A DNA stretch of 64,000 nt from Rhodopseudomonas sp. BAL398 (GTDB lineage: Bacteria; Pseudomonadota; Alphaproteobacteria; Rhizobiales; Xanthobacteraceae): contig NZ_CP133111.1 of assembly GCF_033001325.1 (NCBI RefSeq), forward strand, positions 4,046,501-4,110,500, read 5' to 3'. Shown piece after piece: positions 21,695-30,991 of the stretch; within the stretch, counting starts at the first letter, position 1, and each line of letters begins with the position of its first letter. Position numbers and translations under genes: made by a program. The notes beneath the pieces were generated by a model. That model saw nothing but the letters and a program-made list of their open reading frames with translations, did no database searches and was not told where the DNA came from.

Positions 21695-22426
21695 ATGATC
21701 CCGAGCTGGCTGCACAATCTCGCCATCCTGTCGGTCACGCTGGGAGCCATCTGCGCACTGGTGATCGCGGTGGATGAATACAGACATCCGCAGCGGATGT
21801 GGATCATGAACGCCGTCTGGCCGCTGACCGCATTGTTCGGAACGCTGCTGTGGCTGTGGGGCTATTTTCATTTCGGCCGCCGCGCCACCAAACACGCCGC
21901 GGTGGCGGCCAAGCGCGAGGGCCGCGACCCGCCCGGCAAGCGCAAGCCATTTGCCGCGATGGTCGCCGAAGGCGCCTCGCATTGCGGCAGCGGATGCACC
22001 TTGGGCGACATCTGCGCCGAGTGGCTGGCCTTCGGCGTTCCGGCGGTGGCGGTCTGGCTCGGCTGGCAATCGATCTTCTCCGAAAAGATCTTCGCCGTCT
22101 GGGTTCTCGACTTCCTGTTCGCCTATCTGTTCGGCGTGATCTTTCAATATTACACGATCGCGCCGATGCGGAATCTCGGCGTCGGCCAGGGCCTGTGGGC
22201 CGCCGTCAAGGCCGATACGCTGTCGCTGACCGCCTGGCAGGTCGGCATGTATGGCTTCATGGCGGTGGCCTATTTCTGGATCTTCCGCGACCTGCTCGGC
22301 GCCGAGCTCACGGTCAACTCGTTCGAATTCTGGTTCATGATGCAGATCGCGATGATTTTCGGATTCATCACCAGCTATCCGGTGAATTGGTGGCTGCTGC
22401 GAATCGGGTTGAAGGAGGCGATGTGA
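21695..22426 (+). CDS. DUF4396 integral membrane protein
   Basis: A 243-residue polytopic membrane protein matching DUF4396. The signature SHCGSGCTLGDICAEW (about 95-110) and PMRNLGVGQGLWAAVKADT (about 160-178) are seen, with about six helices, one of them near the N terminus (LAILSVTLGAICALVIAVDE). The Cys/His-containing motif suggests metal binding, which is inference. The function is unknown. Confidence 0.85.
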   Translation: MIPSWLHNLAILSVTLGAICALVIAVDEYRHPQRMWIMNAVWPLTALFGTLLWLWGYFHFGRRATKHAAVAAKREGRDPPGKRKPFAAMVAEGASHCGSGCTLGDICAEWLAFGVPAVAVWLGWQSIFSEKIFAVWVLDFLFAYLFGVIFQYYTIAPMRNLGVGQGLWAAVKADTLSLTAWQVGMYGFMAVAYFWIFRDLLGAELTVNSFEFWFMMQIAMIFGFITSYPVNWWLLRIGLKEAM

Positions 22427-22660
22427 AGCCGGCGCCACGGCTGAACACCGCTCTCGCGGGCAGGGGGCCGCCTGCCATGTCGCACGCTGTGTCGCGGCAG
22501 CTTCGCGCTGGGACGAACCCGCGATTTTTTCGCCGCCGGCGCCGGCAACCTGTCCGATTCCGGCACAGGGCGCGGCCGGGTGGTGCAAAAAATCCACATC
22601 TTAACCGATAATTAACGATGGACCTTGAAGCCGAGCCCGCGACTTGCTTTGATCTGATTC

Positions 22661-23170
22661 ATGAGCACAACCCTGATCGAGGTTCGGCCGGCCAAAGCTG
22701 CGGATGCGTCCGCGGTCGCGGCCACCCATGACGAAGCTTGGCGTTCGGCCTATCAGGGAATTATTCCCGGCGCCGAACTTGAAAAGCTGATCAATCGCCG
22801 CGGCCCGCATTGGTGGGACTCGGCCATCCGCAAGGGCAGCCGCGTCAGCGTGCTGTGTTTCGGCGACCGGGTCGCCGGCTATGCCAATTACGGACGCAAC
22901 CGCGCCCGCAGCCTGCAATTCGAGGGCGAGATCTACGAGCTCTATTTGCGGCCGGAATTTCAGGGCCTCGGATTCGGCCGACGGCTGTTCGCCTCGGCCA
23001 AGCGCGACCTGGCACAGAGCGGGTTGCGCAGCATGGTGATCTGGGCGCTATCGGACAACGAACCGGCGACCGAATTCTATCGCGCGCTCGGCGGCCGCAT
23101 GGTCGCCCGCTCGTCCGAGCGATTCGGGCCGAAGTCGCTCGACAAGGTGGCGTTCGCCTGGACCGCTTAA
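22661..23170 (+). CDS. GNAT family N-acetyltransferase
   Basis: A 169-residue GCN5-related acetyltransferase. It has AYQGIIPGAELEKL in the N-terminal arm, the acetyl-CoA loop LRPEFQGLGFGRRLF (about 99-113; Q/R-X-X-G-X-G/A) and WALSDNEPATEFYRALGGR (about 128-146). The acceptor substrate cannot be inferred. It is separated by 234 bp from the DUF4396 gene and by 272 bp from ppa. Confidence 0.9.
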   Translation: MSTTLIEVRPAKAADASAVAATHDEAWRSAYQGIIPGAELEKLINRRGPHWWDSAIRKGSRVSVLCFGDRVAGYANYGRNRARSLQFEGEIYELYLRPEFQGLGFGRRLFASAKRDLAQSGLRSMVIWALSDNEPATEFYRALGGRMVARSSERFGPKSLDKVAFAWTA

Positions 23171-23196
23171 TACCAACTGTCGTTCCCTCTCGTTCG

Positions 23197-23283
23197 TCAC
23201 GCCCGGCCTTGTGCCGGGCATCCACGCCTTGAAAGCAGTGCCGGATCAAAGACGTGGATGGCCGGGACAAGCCCGGCCATGAC
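23197..23283. repeat. Dispersed palindromic repeat, copy 3
   Basis: It begins GTCACGCCCGGCC and ends GGATGGCCGGGACAAGCCCG then GCCATGAC. It shows the same GTCA...(C)CCGG...TGAC architecture as copies at 4277-4381 and 9057-9184, with GCATCCACGCC/GACGTGGATGG inverted parts inside. It lies between the acetyltransferase gene and ppa. Confidence 0.65.
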
Positions 23284-23442
23284 CAAATTGATGAGTCAAC
23301 GGCAAAATCCGTCGGTATAAGTTTCGGTAAGTTTCGAGTCCCATCAAGTCCCGGGCCAAGCCACTAGACCGGATGTGTCATCCGGCGTATTCACGCCGGG
23401 CAATCCTCGGTCCCATTTCCTTCCATCCGTTCGGAGTTTTCG

Positions 23443-23979
23443 ATGCGCATCGACGCAATTTCTCTCGGCGCCAACCCGCCGCATGAAGTCAATGTCATCG
23501 TCGAAGTGCCGGTCGGCGGCGAGCCGATCAAATACGAGATGGACAAGGATGCCGGGACGCTGGTGGTCGACCGGTTCCTTTATACCTCAATGCGCTATCC
23601 CGGGAATTACGGCTTCATCCCGCATACGCTGTCGAATGACGGCGACCCCTGCGACGTGCTGGTGGCCAATACCCGCGGCATCGTGCCCGGCGCCATCATC
23701 AGCGTGCGCCCGGTCGGTGTGCTGCTGATGGAAGACGAGGCCGGCGGCGACGAGAAGATCATCGCGGTGCCGTCGTCGAAGCTGACCCAGCGCTACGACA
23801 AGATCAAAACCTACAGCGACCTGCCGGATATCACGCTGCAGCAGATCCAGCATTTCTTCGAGCACTACAAGGATCTGGAGCCCGGCAAATGGGTCAAGGT
23901 GCTGCGCTGGGGCGGCGCCGAAGACGCCCACCGGCTGATCCTCGAAGGCATCGCGCGGGCCAAGGCGGAAAAGGCTTAA
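23443..23979 (+). CDS. ppa: Inorganic pyrophosphatase (type I)
   Basis: A 178-residue family I soluble pyrophosphatase, which hydrolyses PPi and pulls biosynthetic reactions forward. Typical blocks are [38 protein letters not shown] with the metal-binding DxDPxD-type loop, and [17 protein letters not shown]. The start at 23443 follows CGGAG. Confidence 0.96.
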   Translation: MRIDAISLGANPPHEVNVIVEVPVGGEPIKYEMDKDAGTLVVDRFLYTSMRYPGNYGFIPHTLSNDGDPCDVLVANTRGIVPGAIISVRPVGVLLMEDEAGGDEKIIAVPSSKLTQRYDKIKTYSDLPDITLQQIQHFFEHYKDLEPGKWVKVLRWGGAEDAHRLILEGIARAKAEKA

Positions 23980-24024
23980 TCCCCGCAGGCGCCGCAACGC
24001 CCGGGCCAATCCAGGGAGATCGCG

Positions 24025-25506
24025 ATGCGCCGGCTGCTGAAATTGATCCGCAACCTCGTCACGGTCGGGATGGTGGCGCTGGTCGTGCTGGCCGGCGTCT
24101 TAGCTTACACCACCTCGCAGCTCAGTTCCCGGCAGCTGCAAGTGACAGCTTTGGCGCCGGTCGAGGTCAACGAACAAGGCGCCGCCGGGCGATTGTCCGA
24201 GGCGATCCGCTTTCAAACCATCTCGAACGCCCTCAATCCCGAGCAGGATGCCGAGGCGCTGCGCGGATTGCAGGACCATATCATCGCCAGCTTCCCGGCG
24301 TTTCACGCCGTGGCCAAGCGCGAGATCGTCGGCTCCCATAGCCTACTCTACACCTGGGAGGGCTCCGATCCGCAGGCGCAGCCGATCGGCCTGTTGGCCC
24401 ATCAGGACGTGGTGCCGATCGCCCCCAAGACCGAGGCCGACTGGCAGCATCCGCCGTTCGATGGCGTGATCGCCGACGGCTTCGTCTGGGGCCGCGGCTC
24501 GTGGGACGACAAGGGCAACCTGTATTCGATGCTGGAAGCCGCCGAGCAGATGGCCAAGCAGGGCTTTCGCCCGAAGCGGACGATCTATTTCGCTTTCGGC
24601 CATGACGAGGAAGTCTCCGGCCTGCGCGGCGCCGGCGCAATCGGCAAGCTGCTGGCGTCACGCGGGGTGCGGCTGGAATTCGTGCTCGACGAGGGCCTGT
24701 TGATCACCGACGGCATCATGAAGGGCCTGACGAAACCGGCGGCGCTGATCGGTGTCGCCGAGAAGGGCTATGCGACGCTGGTGCTGACGGTGCACGCCAC
24801 CCCCGGCCATTCGTCGATGCCGCCGCGCGACACCGCGATCGGGATGATGAGCGCCGCGCTGGCGCATCTGGAAGACAACCGGCTGCCGATGCGGGTGCGC
24901 GGCACGGTGGCGGAGATGTTCGACACTTTGGCCCCGGAGATGACCGGCCTCAACCGCGTGGTGCTGTCGAATCTGTGGCTGTTCAAGCCGGTGCTGCTGC
25001 ACGAATTCGCCAAGAGCGGCCCCACCGAGGCGATGGTCCGCACCACCACGGCGCTGACCATCTTCAATGCCGGCAACAAGGACAATGTGCTGCCCGGCAT
25101 CGCCGAAGCCAGCGTGAATTTCCGGCTGCTGCCGGGCGACACCCAGGGCAGCGTCGCCGACCATGTCCGCTCCACCGTCGCCAACGATAAGATTTCGATC
25201 GCCTCGGCCGACGGCAATTTCGATCCGCCCGACGTCACCGGGACGGCGAGCGTGGCCTATCGCCAGCTCAATCAAACCATCCGCGAGATCTTTCCGGACG
25301 TCGTGGTGGCCCCCGGCCTGATGATCGCGGCGACCGATTCGCGGCACTATGCCGGAATCGCCGACAATATCCTGCGGTTCTCCCCGGTGCGGGCGACATC
25401 CGAGGATCTGAAACGCTTTCACGGCACCAATGAGCGGCTCAGCATCAAGAATTACGCCGACATGATCCGGTTCTATCGGCGGCTGATCGAGAACACCGCG
25501 GGGTAG
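24025..25506 (+). CDS. M20 family metallopeptidase (carboxypeptidase S/PM20D1-like), membrane anchored
   Basis: A 493-residue M20 peptidase. An N-terminal helix (8-28, IRNLVTVGMVALVVLAGVLA) anchors or exports it. Dinuclear zinc-site motifs are LLAHQDVV (His126, Asp128), RGSWDDKGNL (Asp161/162) and FGHDEEVSG (Glu195/196), with a late ligand in TDSRHYAGIADN. The dimerisation domain is inserted near 240-360 (TPGHSSMPPRDTAIG). The family hydrolyses dipeptides or N-acyl amino acids; the substrate is unknown here. Confidence 0.9.
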   Translation: MRRLLKLIRNLVTVGMVALVVLAGVLAYTTSQLSSRQLQVTALAPVEVNEQGAAGRLSEAIRFQTISNALNPEQDAEALRGLQDHIIASFPAFHAVAKREIVGSHSLLYTWEGSDPQAQPIGLLAHQDVVPIAPKTEADWQHPPFDGVIADGFVWGRGSWDDKGNLYSMLEAAEQMAKQGFRPKRTIYFAFGHDEEVSGLRGAGAIGKLLASRGVRLEFVLDEGLLITDGIMKGLTKPAALIGVAEKGYATLVLTVHATPGHSSMPPRDTAIGMMSAALAHLEDNRLPMRVRGTVAEMFDTLAPEMTGLNRVVLSNLWLFKPVLLHEFAKSGPTEAMVRTTTALTIFNAGNKDNVLPGIAEASVNFRLLPGDTQGSVADHVRSTVANDKISIASADGNFDPPDVTGTASVAYRQLNQTIREIFPDVVVAPGLMIAATDSRHYAGIADNILRFSPVRATSEDLKRFHGTNERLSIKNYADMIRFYRRLIENTAG

Positions 25507-25514
25507 TGCGACCT

Positions 25515-25665
25515 CGCGCGGCCGTGCCCCGGATGCTGCGCAACGCGCCGCGCTTGCGGCGTGGTGCGCTGCTAAGCCGGGGCCGTTACACACACACAGC
25601 ATCCGTAGCGGTCCCGGTTCTGCGGAGCAGCGCTACGCGCCGCGCCCGGGACACGCAAACTCCGC
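25515..25665. repeat. Repeat-like intergenic segment between the peptidase gene and folD
   Basis: It contains the complementary pairs GCCCCGGATGCTGCGCAAC / GTGCGCTGCTAAGCCGGGGC and GGTCCCGGTTCTGCGGAGC / GCGCGCCGCGCCCGGGACA. This is the layout of another dispersed palindromic family of Bradyrhizobiaceae, and a similar unit lies at about 20088-20130. It separates two convergent genes. Confidence 0.5.
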
Positions 25666-26553
25666 CTACACCGCCGGCTTCGGCAGGCCGTGGATCGCGC
25701 TGGCGGCGCGGACGGTGTTGACCAGCAGGCACGCTACCGTCATCAGCCCGACCCCGCCGGGCACCGGCGTGATAGCGCCGGCGACCTCCTTGGCCTCGGC
25801 GAAGGCGACGTCGCCGACCAGCCTGTCCTTGCCGCCATCCGGCGACGGCGTGCGGTTGATGCCGACGTCGATCACCGTGGCGCCCGGCTTGATCCAGTCG
25901 CCGCGCACCATTTCGGGCTTGCCGACGGCGGCGAACACCAGATCGGCCTGGGCGCAGAGCTGCGGCAGATTGCGCGAGCGCGAATGCGCGATCGTCACCG
26001 TGGCGTTTTCGTTGAGCAGCAACTGCACCAGCGGCTTGCCGACCAGATTGGAACGGCCGATCACGAGCGCATTCAGGCCTTCCAGCGAGGCATGCACCTG
26101 CTTGGCCATGATGATGCAGCCCAGCGGCGTGCAGGGCGTCAGCGCGAACAACCCGCTGGCGAGGCGGCCGGCATTGACCGGATTGAGGCCGTCGACATCC
26201 TTGGCCGGGTCGATCGCGGCGATCACCGCCTCGGTATCGAGCCCCTTCGGCAGCGGCAATTGCACCAGAATGCCATGCACCGCCGGATCGGCATTGAGCT
26301 TGGCGACCAGCGCCAGCAACTCGGCCTGCGCCACATCGGCAGGCAGCCGGTGCTCGAATGACGCCATCCCGGCGTCCTGGGTCTGCTTGTGCTTGGAGCG
26401 GACATAGACCTCGGAGGCCGGATCGCTGCCGACCAGCACCACCGCCAGCCCCGGCGTCACGCCGTGCTCGGTCTTGATTCGCGCCACTTCGGTCGCGACG
26501 CGGGCACGCAAATCGGCCGCGATGGGTTTTCCTTCGATGATCCGGGCAGTCAT
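25666..26553 (-). CDS. folD: Bifunctional methylenetetrahydrofolate dehydrogenase/cyclohydrolase
   Basis: A 295-residue FolD, which interconverts 5,10-methylene- and 10-formyl-tetrahydrofolate with NADP. Signatures are [14 protein letters not shown] with the catalytic Lys, [14 protein letters not shown], and [17 protein letters not shown] plus DVGINRTP and [16 protein letters not shown] in the NADP domain. ATG 26553 follows GAGGACATC. DUF167 and yggT lie directly upstream on the same strand. Confidence 0.95.
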   Translation of the reverse strand: MTARIIEGKPIAADLRARVATEVARIKTEHGVTPGLAVVLVGSDPASEVYVRSKHKQTQDAGMASFEHRLPADVAQAELLALVAKLNADPAVHGILVQLPLPKGLDTEAVIAAIDPAKDVDGLNPVNAGRLASGLFALTPCTPLGCIIMAKQVHASLEGLNALVIGRSNLVGKPLVQLLLNENATVTIAHSRSRNLPQLCAQADLVFAAVGKPEMVRGDWIKPGATVIDVGINRTPSPDGGKDRLVGDVAFAEAKEVAGAITPVPGGVGLMTVACLLVNTVRAASAIHGLPKPAV

Positions 26554-26571
26554 GATGTCCTCTGGGCTGGT

Positions 26572-26898
26572 TTACTCAGGCTTCGGCGCGGTCAGTTGCC
26601 GCAGCATCTCGCCTAGTCGGGTTGGGTCGCCATCGACGGCGATTTGCTTGAGCCTCGAGGTCGCGCCCGACAACAGCCGGACATTGCGCTTCGGCACGCC
26701 GAGCGATTTGGCCAGCAGTTCGGTCACCGCGCGATTGGCCCCGCCGCCCTCGGCGATGGCGCGGACCCGGACCTTGACCACGTTGCGGCCGTCCGACAGC
26801 GTCTCCAGCCCGTCAATGTCGTCGCGTCCGCCACGCGGCGTAACCCGCACCGCGACACTGACCCCCTGAGCAGCATAGCGCCAGGCCTGGTCGGTGAT
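26572..26898 (-). CDS. DUF167 (YggU-like) protein with no canonical start codon
   Basis: The DUF167 core VSVAVRVTPRGGRDDIDG, LKVRVRAI-type segment (VVKVRVRAIAEGGGANRAVT), SLGVPKRNVRLLSGATSRLK is intact. From the yggT stop (26904-26906) to the core there is no ATG, GTG or TTG in this frame. The best candidate is ATC at 26898 (ITDQAWRYA), where I expect related proteins to begin MTD. The start is therefore uncertain. It lies 5 bp from yggT and 18 bp from folD in one transcript. The function of the family is unknown. Confidence 0.75.
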   Translation of the reverse strand: MTDQAWRYAAQGVSVAVRVTPRGGRDDIDGLETLSDGRNVVKVRVRAIAEGGGANRAVTELLAKSLGVPKRNVRLLSGATSRLKQIAVDGDPTRLGEMLRQLTAPKPE

Positions 26899-26903
26899 CC
26901 CGA

Positions 26904-27194
26904 TCAGAACACCGCAGGGTAGATGTAATAGGTGATCACCCGCTGCAGGAACATGATGATCAGAATCAGGATGATCGGCGAGATATCCAGCCCGCCGAGC
27001 GCCGGCATGAAATTGCGGATCGGTGCCAATAGCGGTTCGGTGATCCGGTACAGGAATTCCGAGACCGAGGCCACGAACTGGTTGCGCGTGTTCACGACAT
27101 TGAACGCGATCAGCCATGACAGGATCGCCGAGGCGATCAACAGCCAGATGTACAGGTCGAGAATGATGAGGACGATGTCGAGAATGGCTCGCAT
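26904..27194 (-). CDS. YggT family membrane protein
   Basis: A 96-residue YggT protein. It has two helices at about 4-28 (ILDIVLIILDLYIWLLIAS) and 72-92 (SPIILILIIMFLQRVITYY) with the conserved loop YRITEPLLAPIRNFMP. The family is linked to osmotic or ion homeostasis and to cell-envelope organisation. The yggT-DUF167 pairing is widespread. ATG 27194 was chosen over a long upstream extension without homology. Confidence 0.92.
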   Translation of the reverse strand: MRAILDIVLIILDLYIWLLIASAILSWLIAFNVVNTRNQFVASVSEFLYRITEPLLAPIRNFMPALGGLDISPIILILIIMFLQRVITYYIYPAVF

Positions 27195-27388
27195 GGCGGG
27201 AATGGCTCGCGGGGTTCGGTCGCGGATTCGACTGCTCCGTAAATATCGACTCCTCCCTCGGCAAACAAGGGAACCGGCCGGCAAATATGGCCCGGAAAAT
27301 CGCGTTTTCCGTCGTTCTTGACTTGGCCTTGGCTGAGATTGTAAATGACGGCGCTTGCTGACCGGAATCACATCGATCCGGTCGCAAT

Positions 27389-27463
<75 letters not shown>

Positions 27464-27464
<1 letters not shown>

Positions 27465-27534
27465 GCCTTCGCTTGCTTCGCAAGCTACGGCTCGGCAAGC
27501 CGGCAGTGCCTCTCGGGCGAAGCAAGCGAAGGCT
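27464..27534. repeat. Perfect 17-bp inverted repeat directly after the tRNA
   Basis: AGCCTTCGCTTGCTTCG (27464-27480), whose first base is the last A of the tRNA CCA, is exactly inverted at 27518-27534. A 37-nt GC-rich loop separates the arms. It could terminate or process the tRNA transcript, or be a small dispersed repeat. Confidence 0.75.
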
Positions 27535-27590
27535 GCCGCGGCGAAGCCCGCAGGGCGAAGCCGGGCTGACCAAGTTCATCAAATTCCCCC

Positions 27591-28403
27591 TCACCCACCC
27601 CGAAACCGCGGTGGCCGCTTTTCCATGAAGCTGGCGACGCCTTCCTTGAAATCGGCGCCGCCGAGCGCTCGCACCATTTCGCGGTTGGCGTCGATGGTGG
27701 CTTCGGCGAGGCTCTGGAACGGCACGTCGTAGAGCTGGCGCTTGATCACCCCCATCGCGGTCGGCGAGACGAAATCCGCCAGATCCCGGGCATACGCATA
27801 GGTCTGTTCGCGCAGCTGATCGGGCGAATAGAGCCGGTTGACCAGCCCGATCCGCAACGCCTCGTCGCTCGACACCCGTCGCGCCGACAGCAACAGGTCG
27901 AGCGCATTTGCGTGACCGACGATCCGCGGCAGCATCCAGCTGATGCCGTGCTCGGCGATCAGCCCGCGCCGCGCGAAGGAGGTGGTGAACACGGTATTGT
28001 CGGCGGCAAAGCGGATGTCGCAATACAGCGCGTGGACCAGACCGATGCCGGCGGTGGCGCCGTTGAGCATGCCGATGATCGGCTTGGCGATCGACGGATA
28101 GTAGGAATAACGCGCCTGCCAATCGGGCCGCCGGTTCATGTCGAAACCCGGCAGGCTCTCGGACTTGCGGATGTCGTCGGGGTCGATCTGCTGCAGCACC
28201 TCCATGTCGGCGCCGGCGCAGAACGCCCGCCCGGCGCCGGTCAGCACGATGACGCGGACGCCGTCATCCTTGGCGGCAGCTTCCATGGCCTGGCGCACCT
28301 CGCGCTCCATGATTGGATTCCAGGCATTCATCCGCTCCGGCCGGTTCAGCGTGATGGTGGCGATGTGGTGCTCCACCGCGTAGAGGATATGTTGATAGTT
28401 CAA
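27591..28403 (-). CDS. Enoyl-CoA hydratase/isomerase family protein
   Basis: A 270-residue crotonase-fold protein. The CoA/oxyanion elements are RAFCAGADMEVL (about 60-71) and MLNGATAGIGLVHALYCDIRFA (about 113-134), followed by LPRIVGHANALDLLLSARRVS. The second-Glu region reads RGLIAEHGISWM. This supports hydratase-like chemistry on an acyl-CoA; the substrate is unknown. It starts at TTG 28403 with GGGGGA 8 nt upstream. An SnoaL-like gene precedes it after 64 bp, so the two may be co-transcribed. Confidence 0.87.
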   Translation of the reverse strand: MNYQHILYAVEHHIATITLNRPERMNAWNPIMEREVRQAMEAAAKDDGVRVIVLTGAGRAFCAGADMEVLQQIDPDDIRKSESLPGFDMNRRPDWQARYSYYPSIAKPIIGMLNGATAGIGLVHALYCDIRFAADNTVFTTSFARRGLIAEHGISWMLPRIVGHANALDLLLSARRVSSDEALRIGLVNRLYSPDQLREQTYAYARDLADFVSPTAMGVIKRQLYDVPFQSLAEATIDANREMVRALGGADFKEGVASFMEKRPPRFRGG

Positions 28404-28467
28404 GCGCGTATTCCCCCTGTGCTGCCGTCGCTTGGGCGACGATCATTGTTTTCGACGCTTATGATTT

Positions 28468-28965
28468 TTAGGCGCGCGCGCCCTTCGGCCGCGCCAGATA
28501 GGCGATGGTTTCCGGCCGCTGCTTGAGCCAGCCGCTCCAGCGCTGGAACACCTTGGCCATCCGCTGCGGCGTGACGCCGAGCTGCTGCATCGCCACCCCG
28601 CCATTGACCGATTCGTGATATTCGGCGATCAGCCCGTCGCGCAGCACGAAGCGGCTGATGCCGTCGATCACCACCTGCTGACCTTTGAACTGCGGAATCG
28701 TCGAGATGAAGCTCGACAACGACCAGGCATAGCCGGTGTCACCATTGCAGACCGGATCGAACATCTCCCAGCGATAATCGCCGGCGTCGCGGTGAAATAG
28801 CTCCTGCATCATATGGGCGATGTCGGCGCGGCCGGTATGCGGGCCATAGATGTAGTCGTGATAGATCGCGTCTTCGGTGAAATGCGCGGCGAAGCGGGCG
28901 CCATCGCCGGATTCGGCCGAGGCCGTGAACGCATCGAGCAGCCGCGCGAAATCCTCTGCGGTCAT
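28468..28965 (-). CDS. SnoaL/NTF2-like protein
   Basis: A 165-residue alpha+beta-barrel protein with the NTF2-like pattern: a helical N terminus (FARLLDAFTASAESGDGARF), HFTEDAIYHDYIYGPHTGRA and the strands VVIDGISRFVLRDGLIAEYHE. Such proteins are hydratases, isomerases or binding proteins; no catalytic residue can be assigned. It lies upstream of the crotonase-fold gene. Confidence 0.8.
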   Translation of the reverse strand: MTAEDFARLLDAFTASAESGDGARFAAHFTEDAIYHDYIYGPHTGRADIAHMMQELFHRDAGDYRWEMFDPVCNGDTGYAWSLSSFISTIPQFKGQQVVIDGISRFVLRDGLIAEYHESVNGGVAMQQLGVTPQRMAKVFQRWSGWLKQRPETIAYLARPKGARA

Positions 28966-29065
28966 GTCGCCTCCCTACGGGCCGATCGAACGCCGGCGCC
29001 TGGGCGACACTATCCATCACATCGCAAAAAAGAAATCCGGCTTGCGCAAGGCGGATCGTGGAAGC

Positions 29066-29884
29066 CTATTCGGCGGCTTGCTGCAGCGCCGGCTCGGGCA
29101 GTGCCATCGGCATCCGCGCCAGCCAATTGTCGAGGAAATCCCGCAGCCAGATACGTTCGGCCATGTCGTGCACCGCGCGGTCGGCGAAGTGATGATGGCG
29201 CGGCCGCGCGCCCGGCGCTTCCAGCCTTGCATGGCCGCGGGTGGTCCAGCGATGCATCATCGCGGCGGTGACGTCGGGATGGAACTGGACGCCGAAGGCA
29301 TGGCCGGCGCGGAATGCCTGGTTCGGGAAGTCGTCGCCCTCGGCCAGCAATTCGGTGCCCGCGGGCAGATCGAAGCCCTCGCCGTGCCAGTGATAGACTT
29401 GGTTCGGCCAATGCGCGCAGATCGCCCGGCCCGCGGCGGTCGGCCTGATGTCGTAATAGCCGATCTCGGCGCGGCCCTGCGGATGCGGCGCCACGCGGGC
29501 GCCGAGCTGCGCGGCCAGCATCTGCGCGCCGAGGCAGATCCCCAGAAACGGCCGGTCTTCCTTCAGCGGCAGCGCGATCCAGTCAATCTCGCGGCGGATA
29601 TAGTCGTCCGGATCGTTGGCGCTCATCGGGCCGCCGAAAATGATCGCTCCGGCATGGCCGTCGAGTGTCTTCGGCAGCGGATCGCCGAACCGCGGCCGCC
29701 TTATATCGAGCGGGTGACCGAGCGCGCGCAGCGCGTTGCCGACCCGACCGGGCGTCGACATCTCCTGATGCAGCACGATCAGGACCGGCCTGATGTCCTT
29801 GGCTTTCGGGAATGGCTGCAGCGCCATCGCGTCCGCGCCGGGTCGGGCGGACAGATCTCGTTGGATTTCGATCAGTCTGGGCAT
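29066..29884 (-). CDS. Class I glutamine amidotransferase-like protein
   Basis: A 272-residue GATase domain protein with the nucleophile elbow FLGICLGAQML (Cys about 117) and the His-X-Glu-like end FGVQFHPDV (about 198-206), plus FGGPMSANDPDDYIRREIDW. It resembles stand-alone GMP-synthase-like amidotransferases, for example gamma-glutamyl-polyamine hydrolase relatives. No synthetase partner is adjacent. A perfect palindrome lies 58 bp upstream. Confidence 0.88.
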   Translation of the reverse strand: MPRLIEIQRDLSARPGADAMALQPFPKAKDIRPVLIVLHQEMSTPGRVGNALRALGHPLDIRRPRFGDPLPKTLDGHAGAIIFGGPMSANDPDDYIRREIDWIALPLKEDRPFLGICLGAQMLAAQLGARVAPHPQGRAEIGYYDIRPTAAGRAICAHWPNQVYHWHGEGFDLPAGTELLAEGDDFPNQAFRAGHAFGVQFHPDVTAAMMHRWTTRGHARLEAPGARPRHHHFADRAVHDMAERIWLRDFLDNWLARMPMALPEPALQQAAE

Positions 29885-29941
29885 CGATTCTTCGAATTCG
29901 TGCCGCCCCGGATGCTGGCGGCATCATGTCAGGTTGCTCGA

Positions 29942-29964
29942 TCGTTCACCCATATGGTGAACGA
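29942..29964. promoter_or_regulatory. Perfect palindrome upstream of the amidotransferase gene
   Basis: Arms TCGTTCACC (29942-29950) and GGTGAACGA (29956-29964) flank CATAT. It looks like a TetR- or IclR-type operator 58-80 bp upstream of the ATG at 29884. No regulator gene is adjacent, so the binder is unknown. Confidence 0.6.
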
Positions 29965-30034
29965 AGTCTTACTGGCTGACTTTATAAGCAAGCCTCGGGC
30001 CAAAAATATGACCTCGCCGGCCTGGACAGAGAAG

Positions 30035-30811
30035 TCAGCGGTTGCGCTGCAGGCGCCCGACCGCGCCGAGCACGAAGCCGCGCGGAAACAACCGCAACAG
30101 CAGCGGCACCAGCTTGATACCGAGTCCGGGCAGCACCAGGCGCTTATTGGCCATCAGCCCGTCATAACCCTGACGCGCCACCGCGGCCGGCGACACGTTG
30201 AGGATCGCCGAATCGACCCCCGGCTTGAACCCGGCCCGGAACTGAAATTCGGTCGGCACCGGTCCCGGGCACAGCGCGGTGACGCGGACGCCGCGCGGGC
30301 CGAGCTCATTATGCAGTGCTTCGGAAAACGACAGCACGAACGCCTTCGAAGCGTAATACACCGCCATGCCGGGTCCCGGCAGGAAGCCGGCGATCGACCC
30401 CAGGTTGAGGATCCCGCCGCGGTGCCGCGCGATGCTGTCGGCAAACCGCAGCGACAGATCGGTCAAAACCCGAATGTTGAGGTCGATCATGGCGAGCTGA
30501 TCGGCGCGGTCGAGGTCGGTGGCGCGACCGAACAGCCCGTAGCCGGCATTATTGACCAGATAGTCGACCTCGACGCCGGCCGCCTGCAGCGCGGCTGCGA
30601 CCTGATCGGTCGCTCCGGGAACAGCGAGATCGCAGGGAATGATGATTGGCGCGCTGCCGCCGGCGGCGACAATCTCGTCGGCCAGCGCGGTCAACCGATC
30701 GGCGCGGCGCGCCACCAAGGCGACGCGGTGGGCATCTGCCGCAAAAATGCGCGCCAACTCCAGACCGATTCCCGCCGAGGCACCGGTTATCAACGCCACA
30801 CGTTCAGTCAC
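30035..30811 (-). CDS. Short-chain dehydrogenase/reductase (classical SDR)
   Basis: A 258-residue SDR with VALITGASAGIGLELARIFA (TGxxxGIG), VNNAGYG (NNAG), and catalytic Ser in LNLGSIAGF plus YYASKAF (YxxxK). It is probably NADP-dependent; the substrate is unknown. It begins at GTG 30811 with GAGAG upstream; the extension to 30958 looks non-coding. Confidence 0.88.
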   Translation of the reverse strand: MTERVALITGASAGIGLELARIFAADAHRVALVARRADRLTALADEIVAAGGSAPIIIPCDLAVPGATDQVAAALQAAGVEVDYLVNNAGYGLFGRATDLDRADQLAMIDLNIRVLTDLSLRFADSIARHRGGILNLGSIAGFLPGPGMAVYYASKAFVLSFSEALHNELGPRGVRVTALCPGPVPTEFQFRAGFKPGVDSAILNVSPAAVARQGYDGLMANKRLVLPGLGIKLVPLLLRLFPRGFVLGAVGRLQRNR

Positions 30812-30991
30812 GATGATGCTCTCGCAAGATATACGGGCACGCTGCCTCACCCAAGACAGCACAGCTGCTAGGCGGGATGCAAGCAGCGTGCAAGTCCGAC
30901 CGCAACTAGACCATGGAAGCAGGTTATGCGCGACTGACGACACAGGCCGCCGCGGCAAATTCGCTGGCCGGATCGCGGCCTCGCGCGGATC

